Shown piece by piece: positions 31,938 to 37,966 of a stretch of 42,111 nt of DNA. Source of the DNA: a virus. Position 1 is the stretch's first letter; every line of letters begins with the position of its first letter. A program made the position numbers and the translations under genes. The notes beneath the pieces were generated by a model, which worked only from the letters and a program-made list of their open reading frames with translations, searched no databases and was not told where the DNA came from. The stretch is taken from positions 1-42,111 of IMG/VR virus record IMGVR_UViG_3300035670_000481; one strand, written 5' to 3'.

Positions 31938-32255
31938 CTACTCGTTGTCGGGAAGCTCTTCGAGGGCGCGGCGGATGGTGTGGATAGCAAAATGTTCCTC
32001 AACCCACGCCAGCTCTCTTAGAGCTTCCTCCTTTAGCGTTTTAGGTTCAGGACGACGGCGTGAACGGAGGATTTCACTCCAGTACATGCTCGGGTTGTGC
32101 TCATTAAGCACTTCACAGCACGCCTTCAGCTCGCAATCTGAGGCCCATTGGGCGGCTTGGGTGGCGAGGTAGTCAGCGGCAAATCCACGTTCGTACTCTT
32201 CACTCAGCCACTGCCGCACCAACTCAGGTGGTGGGGTGATGGGATGGTCAGTCAT
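31938..32255 (-). CDS. Paralogue A of a picocyanobacterial-type small family
   Basis: The 105-residue product (MTDHPITPPPELVRQWLSEE..., AAQWASDCELKACCEVL, RRRPEPKTLKEEALRELAW, RRALEELPDNE) is related to the next gene. I recognise the 'MT(D/E)HPITPPPELV...RAAQWGAD.ELEACCEWL' pattern from short proteins in picocyanobacteria and their phages. Function is unknown; a conserved CC pair may bind metal. ATG 32255 lies in the junction repeat. This copy is richer in A/T than neighbours. Confidence 0.75.
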   Translation of the reverse strand: MTDHPITPPPELVRQWLSEEYERGFAADYLATQAAQWASDCELKACCEVLNEHNPSMYWSEILRSRRRPEPKTLKEEALRELAWVEEHFAIHTIRRALEELPDNE

Positions 32256-32592
32256 CGAGCTGCTCCAGTGCGCGGCGAACCACGTCCAAGTCTTCAAGCT
32301 GCCAACGATCTTTGTTGCCTTGGATCAAATCGAGCAAGGCAATGGATTGCTCCTTCAAACTCAGCGGCGTGGGGCGGCGGGCGGCGCGGAGTGGACCTGT
32401 GACATCTTCCCAGCCTCTCCTCTTCCCCAGCCACTCACAGCACGCCTCCAGCTCCTGATCTGCGCCCCATTGGGCAGCTCGGGTAGCAAGGTCTACATGA
32501 AAATTGGACTGGGAAATTTTGCCACCAAAGTAAGTGTCAACCCACTGCTGCACCAGCTCAGTCGGCGGTGGGGTGATGGGGTGTTCAGTCAT
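32248..32592 (-). CDS. Paralogue B of the same small family
   Basis: The 114-residue product (MTEHPITPPPTELVQQWVDT..., RAAQWGADQELEACCEWLGK, RRPTPLSLKEQSIALLDL, VRRALEQLDD) has the same order of blocks as paralogue A, with a full C-terminal tail. The ATG at 32592 fits the MTEHP start. Its end is identical at the DNA level to that of the gene at 31697 over 22 nt. Tandem duplication, with divergence of the middle, is the likely origin. Function is unknown. Confidence 0.78.
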   Translation of the reverse strand: MTEHPITPPPTELVQQWVDTYFGGKISQSNFHVDLATRAAQWGADQELEACCEWLGKRRGWEDVTGPLRAARRPTPLSLKEQSIALLDLIQGNKDRWQLEDLDVVRRALEQLDD

Positions 32593-32600
32593 TGTGAGGT

Positions 32601-32708
32601 TCACGAAATCAGAAGGTTGATACCGATAACCAGTAGGACTGGGATCACGACAATGACTGCTGTGGCCTGAAGCAGGAACAGCGCGTCTGCTTTGGTGAAA
32701 TCCTTCAC
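32601..32708 (-). CDS. Very small membrane protein (35 residues)
   Basis: The product begins at GTG 32708 (VKDFTKADALFLLQATAVIV, VIPVLLVIGINLLIS) and is a single transmembrane helix with a short charged N-terminus. The GTG overlaps the upstream stop by 4 nt (GTGA), the usual coupling in this operon, which supports it as real despite its length. The role is unknown. Confidence 0.55.
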   Translation of the reverse strand: MKDFTKADALFLLQATAVIVVIPVLLVIGINLLIS

Positions 32709-32833
32709 TTTCGCACCATTTGCTGCGTGCCGGAGTGGGTGGGGCTGTGATGTGCGCCGGACTCGACGCCGATCATGGCGAACACGGCCGCCACGATCAG
32801 GCAGCAGATGGCGTTGTTGATGCGGTCGATCAT
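32705..32833 (-). CDS. Very small membrane protein (42 residues)
   Basis: The product MIDRINNAICCLIVAAVFAM followed by IGVESGAHHSPTHSGTQQMVRK has one transmembrane helix (about 9-22) and a His/Ser/Thr-rich tail that may lie outside the membrane. The ATG overlaps the previous stop by 4 nt, and the stop overlaps the next GTG. It may be a lysis-regulating or membrane peptide. Function is unknown. Confidence 0.55.
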   Translation of the reverse strand: MIDRINNAICCLIVAAVFAMIGVESGAHHSPTHSGTQQMVRK

Positions 32834-33024
32834 GATGCGAGCGCCGCACGGACGCGGTAACGGGTGATGTTGAGGCGGGTGGCGATCTGTCGCTGGCTGA
32901 GACCCGTGCGACGCAACACGCGAACGCGGCGCGTTTCGGAGGCGGTGAGCCAGTCGATCACTGCCACCAAGAACAGCAGCGGCAGGATCAGTTTCCAGAT
33001 CACCAGTAGAAGGGTGGTGAGCAT
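32830..33024 (-). CDS. Membrane-anchored helix-turn-helix protein
   Basis: The 64-residue product has an N-terminal membrane segment (LTTLLLVIWKLILPLLFLVAVIDWL, about 2-26) followed by a basic helix-turn-helix (RRVRVLRRTGLSQRQIATRLNITRYRVRAALAS). The order suggests a DNA-binding domain tethered to the inner face of the membrane. The frame is open to 33087, but ATG 33024 is preferred because it starts at the hydrophobic segment. It is the first gene of the minus operon and might control it. Function is inferred from layout only. Confidence 0.65.
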   Translation of the reverse strand: MLTTLLLVIWKLILPLLFLVAVIDWLTASETRRVRVLRRTGLSQRQIATRLNITRYRVRAALAS

Positions 33025-33255
33025 GGCGGTGTAGCGAATGGGTGCCGGGATCGCTGCTCCCGGCCGGCAGGCTGTTCTCTTGTCCACAGCGGAGAATCCG
33101 GGGCGCGCTATCCGGCTTGTGGCCTATTCAGTTGTGAGCGGGATTGGCGACTACCTGCCAGGCTCCCGCGGGCCAGGGGACTTGCCCCGGAGGAGGCGGT
33201 TGCCTCCCGATGACCAAACAATACACCGCCGACAGCGCACACCGCGACCCGGCTG
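33025..33255 (-). promoter_or_regulatory. Long leader and promoter of the minus-strand accessory operon
   Basis: TATTGT (33223-33218) within GGCGGTGTATTGTT is a -10 candidate; the same element precedes the other minus unit at 28585-28572. About 190 nt separate it from the first ATG. The leader holds GGAGGC/GCCTCC (33192-33197, 33202-33207) around GGTT, and GGGG/CCCC (33176-33179, 33185-33188). These could be an attenuator or stabilising hairpins. No gene is seen in this interval. Confidence 0.45.
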
Positions 33256-33591
33256 TCACATTCCGTAACGCGCCTCGGCCTCGGCTGCACGCCGCGCGTT
33301 CGCCTCACGCAGCGCCTCCAGTGAGTTCTGCGCCTCTTCATGCTGCAGCGTGATGATCGGTCGATCGCGCATCCCCGTGCCAACAGCGCTCAGCTCCATC
33401 GGCACACGCAGCACCGGCTTGCGCAGCTGCGTGGAGCTCCACCCCACCGCGTAATCCGGCACACCAACCTCCACCGTGAACCACCGGTGCCCGCAGTCCA
33501 GACACTGCCGGCCGCGCACCACTTGGTCCGCCATCCTGTTGTTCGTATACGGCACCCGGATGGAACCGCTACTGCATTTGGGGCATCGCAT
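33256..33591 (-). CDS. Zinc-ribbon protein with NrdR-like N-terminus
   Basis: The 111-residue product opens MRCPKCSSGSIRVPYTNNRM and continues RGRQCLDCGHRWFTVEV, i.e. CxxC...CxxC with the 'RxRQCxxCGxRWFT' form typical of the NrdR repressor ribbon. Full NrdR has a following ATP-cone (~150 residues in total). Here the rest is short and ends in a helix (LEALREANARRAAEAEARYGM), so NrdR function is uncertain. ATG 33591 is chosen because it starts exactly at the ribbon. It faces the plus gene at 33623 across a small dyad and may regulate that gap. Confidence 0.65.
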   Translation of the reverse strand: MRCPKCSSGSIRVPYTNNRMADQVVRGRQCLDCGHRWFTVEVGVPDYAVGWSSTQLRKPVLRVPMELSAVGTGMRDRPIITLQHEEAQNSLEALREANARRAAEAEARYGM

Positions 33592-33622
33592 CGGCAACAT
33601 AGGGGCAGTTCGCCCCAGAACA
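33592..33622 (+). promoter_or_regulatory. Short divergent gap with a GGGGC/GCCCC dyad
   Basis: GGGGC (33602-33606) and GCCCC (33612-33616) form a perfect 5-bp dyad with a 5-nt spacer in the 31-nt gap between the divergent zinc-ribbon gene and the small plus gene. It could be an operator covering both start regions. CCTATGTTG on the minus strand offers a weak -10. Confidence 0.3.
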
Positions 33623-33826
33623 ATGAACTTCGGTGAGTGGATGGTGGCGCAGATACCACCGGAGAAACAGTTCCTGATCGAAAAGCAATGCCGCGACATC
33701 GAGCGCCATTCGGAGGTGGGGCCACTCGCGGCAAAGCTCCTCAAGCAGTGCTACCACCAGCAGGAAATGCTCCAAGCCGCAGTCCACGAGATCGCGCGCC
33801 TGGAGCTCCTGCTGATGCAGTCCTAG
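33623..33826 (+). CDS. Small plus-strand gene embedded in the minus-strand region
   Basis: The 67-residue product (MNFGEWMVAQIPPEKQFLIEKQCRDIERHSEVGPLAAKLLKQCYHQQEMLQAA...) is helical and charged. The opening 'MNF.E.M...IPP.KQF..E.QCR' pattern is familiar from small cyanophage proteins of unknown role. Its stop TAG overlaps the stop of the convergent SSB-like gene. The start faces the zinc-ribbon gene, so the two are probably co-regulated. Confidence 0.65.
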   Translation: MNFGEWMVAQIPPEKQFLIEKQCRDIERHSEVGPLAAKLLKQCYHQQEMLQAAVHEIARLELLLMQS

Positions 33827-34149
33827 AACAGATCGGCCTCGGTGATCTCGCTCACCACGCCGTCAGTCGCCTGCGCCAGGCTGGCCGCTGCGCTCTGGGC
33901 AGTCACGGGCGGCACCCAGTCACGGGGAGGCTGAGCCACCGCGCTCACGTAGGCCACACCGCTGCTGCTCTGCTTTTTCCAGCCGCTCACCGGCACCTGC
34001 ACGCTGCCGTACTGGTCCACCGGCTGGCTGAGCACGAACGCGCACAGCGCATCGAGCTCCTCCGGCTTGATGTTCATCCGGCCGCTGAAGTCCACCTTGC
34101 TGTCGGGCTTGGTGGACTTGAAGATCGCCAGGTTCAACTTGAAGCTCAT
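33823..34149 (-). CDS. SSB-like or recombination-associated protein with acidic tail
   Basis: The 108-residue product (MSFKLNLAIFKSTKPDSKVDFSGRMNI..., VPVSGWKKQSSSGVAYVSAVAQ) has a strand-rich core, and its terminal SEITEADLF resembles the acidic, aromatic-ended tip of bacterial SSB. It is the last gene of the RecE/RecT block and follows the Xis-like gene with an ATGA overlap. Single-stranded DNA binding is inferred; the core is shorter than classic SSB and the OB fold cannot be proven by eye. Confidence 0.5.
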   Translation of the reverse strand: MSFKLNLAIFKSTKPDSKVDFSGRMNIKPEELDALCAFVLSQPVDQYGSVQVPVSGWKKQSSSGVAYVSAVAQPPRDWVPPVTAQSAAASLAQATDGVVSEITEADLF

Positions 34150-34376
34150 GGTCTCGGTTGGGTAGGTGGATTGTTGGGCATCCCGCGCAGGTTTCGAGCC
34201 TCGTAGGCCTCCACCTCGGCGACGGGATACAGCACACGGCCTCCGATCTTCACGAATCTCGGGCCGCGGTTCTGGCTGCGCCAGTTATCGAGCGTGCTCA
34301 GCGTGACGACTCCGCGCCACCTGGCTGCCAGCTCGCGGGGCTGCAGGTAGCCCGGCTCAGAAGATTTCATCTGCAT
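34146..34376 (-). CDS. Xis/AlpA-like winged HTH DNA-binding protein
   Basis: The 76-residue product contains the HTH_17-type pattern YLQPRELAARWRGVVTLSTLDNWRSQNRGPRFVKIGGRVLYPVAEVEAYE, typical of excisionases and small activators. GGAGGAGG lies 6 nt upstream of ATG 34376, favouring this start over ATG 34370. It overlaps the RecT-like stop by 20 nt. No integrase is visible, so a regulatory role is at least as likely as excision. Confidence 0.8.
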   Translation of the reverse strand: MQMKSSEPGYLQPRELAARWRGVVTLSTLDNWRSQNRGPRFVKIGGRVLYPVAEVEAYEARNLRGMPNNPPTQPRP

Positions 34377-35043
34377 CGCTTGCCTCCTCCACCACCTCAA
34401 CCGGCTCAGCCGCCGGCTGCTTGATCTTCGCGTTCAGCTGCTCCACCGCTGACTTCGGGGCAGGCTCTGCCGACCGCACCGTGACGGGCTCCACGTCCAC
34501 CACCTCCTCCTCCGTCTGGATGCCGACCAGCAGCTCGGGGATGTACAGCCGACCCCAGAAGGCCGCGGCGCGGTAGCGGATCATCAGCTCCGGCATGGTC
34601 TGCCACTTGCTGCCGCTCTTCGTCGCCCAGCCTTCCTTCTTGGCCATTGCCATGCTCACGGCAGGACCCTTAAGGTCGTTGCCGCTGGCGATCTCGGTGG
34701 CCACGCAATAGCAGCTCAGGCTGTCGCCGCTGCCCGTCATCTCGTAGCGCAGCGGGCTGAACCGGCCGCAGCCGTTGATCAGGCCGATGATGAACTGGCT
34801 GCTCCAGCTCGGGCGCCCGTGGATGATGTGCAAGTTCTGCATCACCTGGAACGGGCTCATCCGCATCCGGTTGGCGATCTCCAGCGCCACCAAGCAGTTC
34901 GCGAACCCCTGCTGCCCCTGGAACTGCGGCGGGATCAGCGTCGAACTGGCCAGCGCCTTCGCGATGCGCTGCGCATCCTCGAACGCCTGGATGCCGGAGA
35001 ACACGCTGCCTCCGGTCGTTGTCAGTGCTGTGGACTCGCTCAT
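34357..35043 (-). CDS. recT: RecT-like single-strand annealing protein
   Basis: The 228-residue protein probably anneals complementary single strands after exonuclease resection. The pattern NCLVALEIANRMRMSPFQVMQNLHIIHGRPSWSSQFIIGLIN, then GPAVSMAMAKKEGWATKSGSKWQTMPELMIRYRAAAFWGRLYIPE fits a RecT-type family common in phages. The C-terminus, after a Pro/Glu linker, ends EEASDADEIF, an acidic tip. ATG 35043 overlaps the upstream stop by 4 nt; the frame is open far upstream but that part overlaps the RecE-like gene. The pairing with a RecE-like nuclease supports the call. Confidence 0.75.
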   Translation of the reverse strand: MSESTALTTTGGSVFSGIQAFEDAQRIAKALASSTLIPPQFQGQQGFANCLVALEIANRMRMSPFQVMQNLHIIHGRPSWSSQFIIGLINGCGRFSPLRYEMTGSGDSLSCYCVATEIASGNDLKGPAVSMAMAKKEGWATKSGSKWQTMPELMIRYRAAAFWGRLYIPELLVGIQTEEEVVDVEPVTVRSAEPAPKSAVEQLNAKIKQPAAEPVEVVEEASDADEIF

Positions 35044-35183
35044 GGTTGAAGTCTCAGGGTCAGGTAGATGAACAGGCAGCCGGCCACCGCCGGCCAGTAG
35101 GTGATCGGCCACAGCTCCGTCAGGAACCAGCCGCCGGCCAACGCCGCTACGGGCGCACGGATGGCCACGGAAGGGATCCGCAT
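35040..35183 (-). CDS. Small membrane protein between RecE-like and RecT-like genes
   Basis: The 47-residue product (MRIPSVAIRAPVAALAGGWF, LTELWPITYWPAVAGCLFIY, LTLRLQP) has one or two hydrophobic segments. It starts with a TGATG overlap on the RecE-like gene and ends with an ATGA overlap on the RecT-like gene, so all three are translated as a unit. A membrane peptide between recombination genes is odd; superinfection exclusion or host-membrane anchoring are possible but unproven. Confidence 0.6.
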   Translation of the reverse strand: MRIPSVAIRAPVAALAGGWFLTELWPITYWPAVAGCLFIYLTLRLQP

Positions 35184-36082
35184 CAGTAGAGCTCGATCTC
35201 GGGTGGCGCTCCGGCTGGCAGCGATCCATCCGGCCGCGGGCGCATCCATGCCGGCAGCCCGATCGGCTGGATCTCCTCGCTGTAGCCCGGCCAGCGGCCA
35301 GCAGCGCGGCACTCTGCCAGCCGCTCCAGATCCTGCAGCGCCTGCTCGCCACCGGCGCCGATCATCTCGCCATCGGCCACGTAGACCGCCACGGCGTGCG
35401 GTGGCTTCTTCTCCACGCAGATGAAGATGAACCCCTCCGGCCGGCGCACCGTCGCCTGCTCGAGGCCGTGCAGATACCAGGCCGCCTGCACGTGGTAGCG
35501 GAAGTTGGCGATCGACTTTCTGAACCCAGCCGGGCTGGCATCCTCAGTGGTCTTCAGGTCCACGATCAGGCTGCCGTCATCGACCAACCAGTCGGGACGG
35601 CACTTGCACTCGAGCCCGGTCGTCTCATCGGTCCACATGTGCGTGGTCTCGGCCTTGCCCTTCAGCTTCAGCAGCGCACCGGCAGCAGGGTGCGTCCACA
35701 CCGCCTCGGCCATGCGGCTGATGGTGGCGCGATCGTCGCAGCTGATCAGCTCACGGCCAGCGGCTTCAGCCTCGAACGCAGCCCACTCCTCCTTGCCGGC
35801 CTTGGTGCGGCGATCAATCTGCGGCGCGGTCACGTAGCGCTCCTCCCAGGTCTCGGGCTCCAGCGTCAGCGTGTGAACTGCAGTGCCGAGCCGCATCGCT
35901 GGCGTCGGCTCAGGCTCCACCCGGTTCGGGTCCAGATAGCGCGCCCAGTAATGCAGCGGGCTGCGCGCTATCTGATCGAGGTGTGATTTCGATACCGCCG
36001 TGAGGCGGTGGTAGTCGGCGTTGTCCAAAGGCAGCGCGTACCGAAGGCTCACGCAACTTACCACTGTTTCCCTGCCTGTCAT
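35183..36082 (-). CDS. RecE-like exonuclease, PD-(D/E)XK type
   Basis: The 299-residue protein probably digests one strand from double-strand ends to supply substrate for the annealing protein. It shows the family pattern: SKSHLDQIARSPLHYWARYL (about 31-50), LGTAVHTLTL with His70, CRPDWLVDDGSLIVDLKTTEDASP carrying the catalytic Asp164/Asp175/Lys177, and a following FRYHVQAAWYL with Gln199. This matches the PDDEXK/exonuclease VIII type (DUF3799). It is the first gene of the recombination operon, facing the helicase gene across a dyad-bearing region. Confidence 0.88.
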   Translation of the reverse strand: MTGRETVVSCVSLRYALPLDNADYHRLTAVSKSHLDQIARSPLHYWARYLDPNRVEPEPTPAMRLGTAVHTLTLEPETWEERYVTAPQIDRRTKAGKEEWAAFEAEAAGRELISCDDRATISRMAEAVWTHPAAGALLKLKGKAETTHMWTDETTGLECKCRPDWLVDDGSLIVDLKTTEDASPAGFRKSIANFRYHVQAAWYLHGLEQATVRRPEGFIFICVEKKPPHAVAVYVADGEMIGAGGEQALQDLERLAECRAAGRWPGYSEEIQPIGLPAWMRPRPDGSLPAGAPPEIELY

Positions 36083-36177
36083 CGCTTCCCCCAGTAGTTC
36101 TCAGTATTTCCCTCTCTGCCGGCTAGTATCCGGCCGCTGACCTTGGTATTCCTTCCCGCTATCCAAGGTCAAGTCTC
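36083..36177 (+). promoter_or_regulatory. Divergent control region between recombination and replication genes
   Basis: TGACCTTGG (36138-36146) and CCAAGGTCA (36163-36171) are a perfect 9-bp inverted repeat separated by 16 nt. TAGTAT (36124-36129) in GGCTAGTATCC fits the recurrent box and would put transcription start just before the left arm. The right arm contains the AAGG ribosome site of the helicase gene. So the dyad could be an operator at the start point, or an mRNA hairpin hiding the ribosome site. Confidence 0.5.
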
Positions 36178-37557
36178 ATGGGTCTCACGCTTCGCGACTA
36201 TCAAGCACAGGCAATCTCAGACCTTCGTGCTGCCTACCGCCAAGGCGCGCGCGCTCCTTTGCTTGTCGCCCCCACGGGGATGGGCAAGACGGTCGTTTTC
36301 TCAGCGATCACCGCTGGCGCGGCCGAGCGTGGCCGCCGCGTGCTCATCCTCGTCCACAGGCGTGAGCTCATCCTGCAGGCCAGCGCGAAGCTCCACCTTG
36401 CTGGTGTGCCCCATGGCCTGATCGCGGCTGGCCACCCGGAAGCCGATCATCCGGTGCAGGTGGCCTCCGTGCAGACGCTTGCAAGACGCCTGAATCGCCA
36501 GCAGTGGCAGCCAGATCTCATCGTGATCGATGAGGCTCATCACGCTGTCGCTGGCACCTGGTCTTCAGTGCTCAGCCATTGGCCAGAAGCCTTCCGTCTT
36601 GGCGTTACTGCCACTCCTGTGCGCCGTGACGGTCAAGGCCTGCAGAGGATGTTCGATCGCATGGTGCTTGGTCCATCGGTGGCAGCCCTTATTGCCAAAG
36701 GCCACCTATCGCCTGCGCGGATCTTCGCTCCGCCTGTTGTCGCAGACCTATCGAGAATCGCAATTCGCGCTGGTGACTATTCAGCAGAGCAGGCAGCAGA
36801 TCGCATGGATCGACCCACCGTCACAGGTGACGCGATCGCCCATTACATGCGCATCTGCGCAGGCAAGCGAGCAATTGCGTTCTGCTGTTCTGCCAAGCAC
36901 GCAGACTCCGTGGCCGCGGCCTTTACCGAATCAGGCATCACGGCCGCCACGCTGCTCGGCACGACTTCAACGCAACATCGCGACGATCTGGTGCGGCAGT
37001 TCGTCGCAGGCACCCTGCAGGTGCTGGTCACCGTCGATGTGGTCTCCGAAGGTTTCGACTGCCCCGATGCCGAAGCCGCCATCCTGCTGCGCCCCACCGC
37101 CAGCCTCGGCCTCTACCTGCAGCAGGTCGGCCGCGTGCTGCGCCCGGCACCCGGCAAGGCGCACGCCGTGATCCTCGATCACGTCGGCAACGTCCACCGG
37201 CATGGCTTTCCCGATGATCACCGCGACTGGTCGCTCGACGATCGCCTGAAGCGCAGCCGCGCAGCTGGTGCTGCAGCGCCCACCGTCCGCACCTGCCAGG
37301 TCTGCTTCGCGGCCTTTCCACCACAGCCGGCCTGTCCCTGCTGCGGCACACCGGTGCCGATCCAGCCTGCGCGTCAGCTGCGCCAAGTCGATGGCGAGCT
37401 GAAGGAGCTTCACCGCGAGGCCGTGCGCCAGCGTGTCGCCGAGCGCAAGAAGGCGCGCACCTACAGCGAGCTCATCCAAGTCGGCATTGCTCGGGGCATG
37501 AAGAACCCGGCTGGCTGGGCGCGCCACGTGTACCTTGCGCGTCAGCAGCGCGCATGA
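36178..37557 (+). CDS. SF2 DEAD/DEAH-type DNA helicase with C-terminal zinc ribbon
   Basis: ATP-dependent DNA unwinding or remodelling at replication. The 459-residue protein has motif I APTGMGKT (31-38), DEAH (118-121), motif III TATP (144-147), and the motif VI region QQVGRVLRP (315-323). Motif V is near TVDVVSEGFDCPD (285-297). A cysteine cluster follows (C373, C376, C386, C388/389) and then a basic helix. This is the radD/UvsW-like size class. It overlaps the VRR-NUC gene by 4 nt and heads the replication operon. AAGG lies 9 nt before the ATG. Confidence 0.92.
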   Translation: MGLTLRDYQAQAISDLRAAYRQGARAPLLVAPTGMGKTVVFSAITAGAAERGRRVLILVHRRELILQASAKLHLAGVPHGLIAAGHPEADHPVQVASVQTLARRLNRQQWQPDLIVIDEAHHAVAGTWSSVLSHWPEAFRLGVTATPVRRDGQGLQRMFDRMVLGPSVAALIAKGHLSPARIFAPPVVADLSRIAIRAGDYSAEQAADRMDRPTVTGDAIAHYMRICAGKRAIAFCCSAKHADSVAAAFTESGITAATLLGTTSTQHRDDLVRQFVAGTLQVLVTVDVVSEGFDCPDAEAAILLRPTASLGLYLQQVGRVLRPAPGKAHAVILDHVGNVHRHGFPDDHRDWSLDDRLKRSRAAGAAAPTVRTCQVCFAAFPPQPACPCCGTPVPIQPARQLRQVDGELKELHREAVRQRVAERKKARTYSELIQVGIARGMKNPAGWARHVYLARQQRA

Positions 37558-37946
37558 TCGTGGCGAACCCCGAGACCGACCTGCAACAGCGCATCCGTCT
37601 CGCGCTCGGCACGCATCCCGATGCCAGACTTTTTCGCAACCAGGTCGGATCGCTCCCTGATCCACGCAACGGCCGCCTTGTCACCTTCGGCCTCGCCCGC
37701 GGTTCCGCTGACCTGATCGGCTGGCGCACCCTAGTGGTGACCCCTGAGATGGTCGGCCAGCGCATTGCCGTGTTCACCAGCCTCGAGGTGAAGACAGCCA
37801 CAGGTCGCCTCTCGCCTGCACAGACCCAATGGCTCCATGCCGTCCGTACCGCCGGTGGCATCGCTGGCGTGGCGCGCAGCGTGCCGGATGCCTTGCGAAT
37901 TGTCACAGAGCCCGTCCAACCGTCTAACCCTCCCGGCAACATCTGA
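37554..37946 (+). CDS. VRR-NUC domain nuclease
   Basis: Structure-specific endonuclease of the VRR-NUC group, possibly resolving branched replication or recombination DNA. The 130-residue protein has the core LFRNQVGSLPDPRNGRLVTFGLARGSADLIGW, with Asp53, and FTSLEVKTATGRLSPAQTQWL, where Glu78-x-Lys80 and Gln90/Gln92 form the expected motif. Such small VRR-NUC proteins usually sit beside phage helicase and primase genes, as here. The ATG overlaps the helicase stop by 4 nt. The C-terminal codons contain one copy of the iteron-like repeat. Confidence 0.92.
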   Translation: MIVANPETDLQQRIRLALGTHPDARLFRNQVGSLPDPRNGRLVTFGLARGSADLIGWRTLVVTPEMVGQRIAVFTSLEVKTATGRLSPAQTQWLHAVRTAGGIAGVARSVPDALRIVTEPVQPSNPPGNI

Positions 37947-37966
37947 CAGCGCAAGAGACCGCATGA

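Noticed and set aside
33592-33744. Upstream extension of the zinc-ribbon gene
   Set aside because: It covers the divergent plus gene and its promoter; the ribbon begins exactly at ATG 33591.
34146-34376. Lysogeny module suggested by the Xis-like protein
   Set aside because: No integrase, CI-like repressor or attachment site was seen, so a temperate lifestyle is not claimed.
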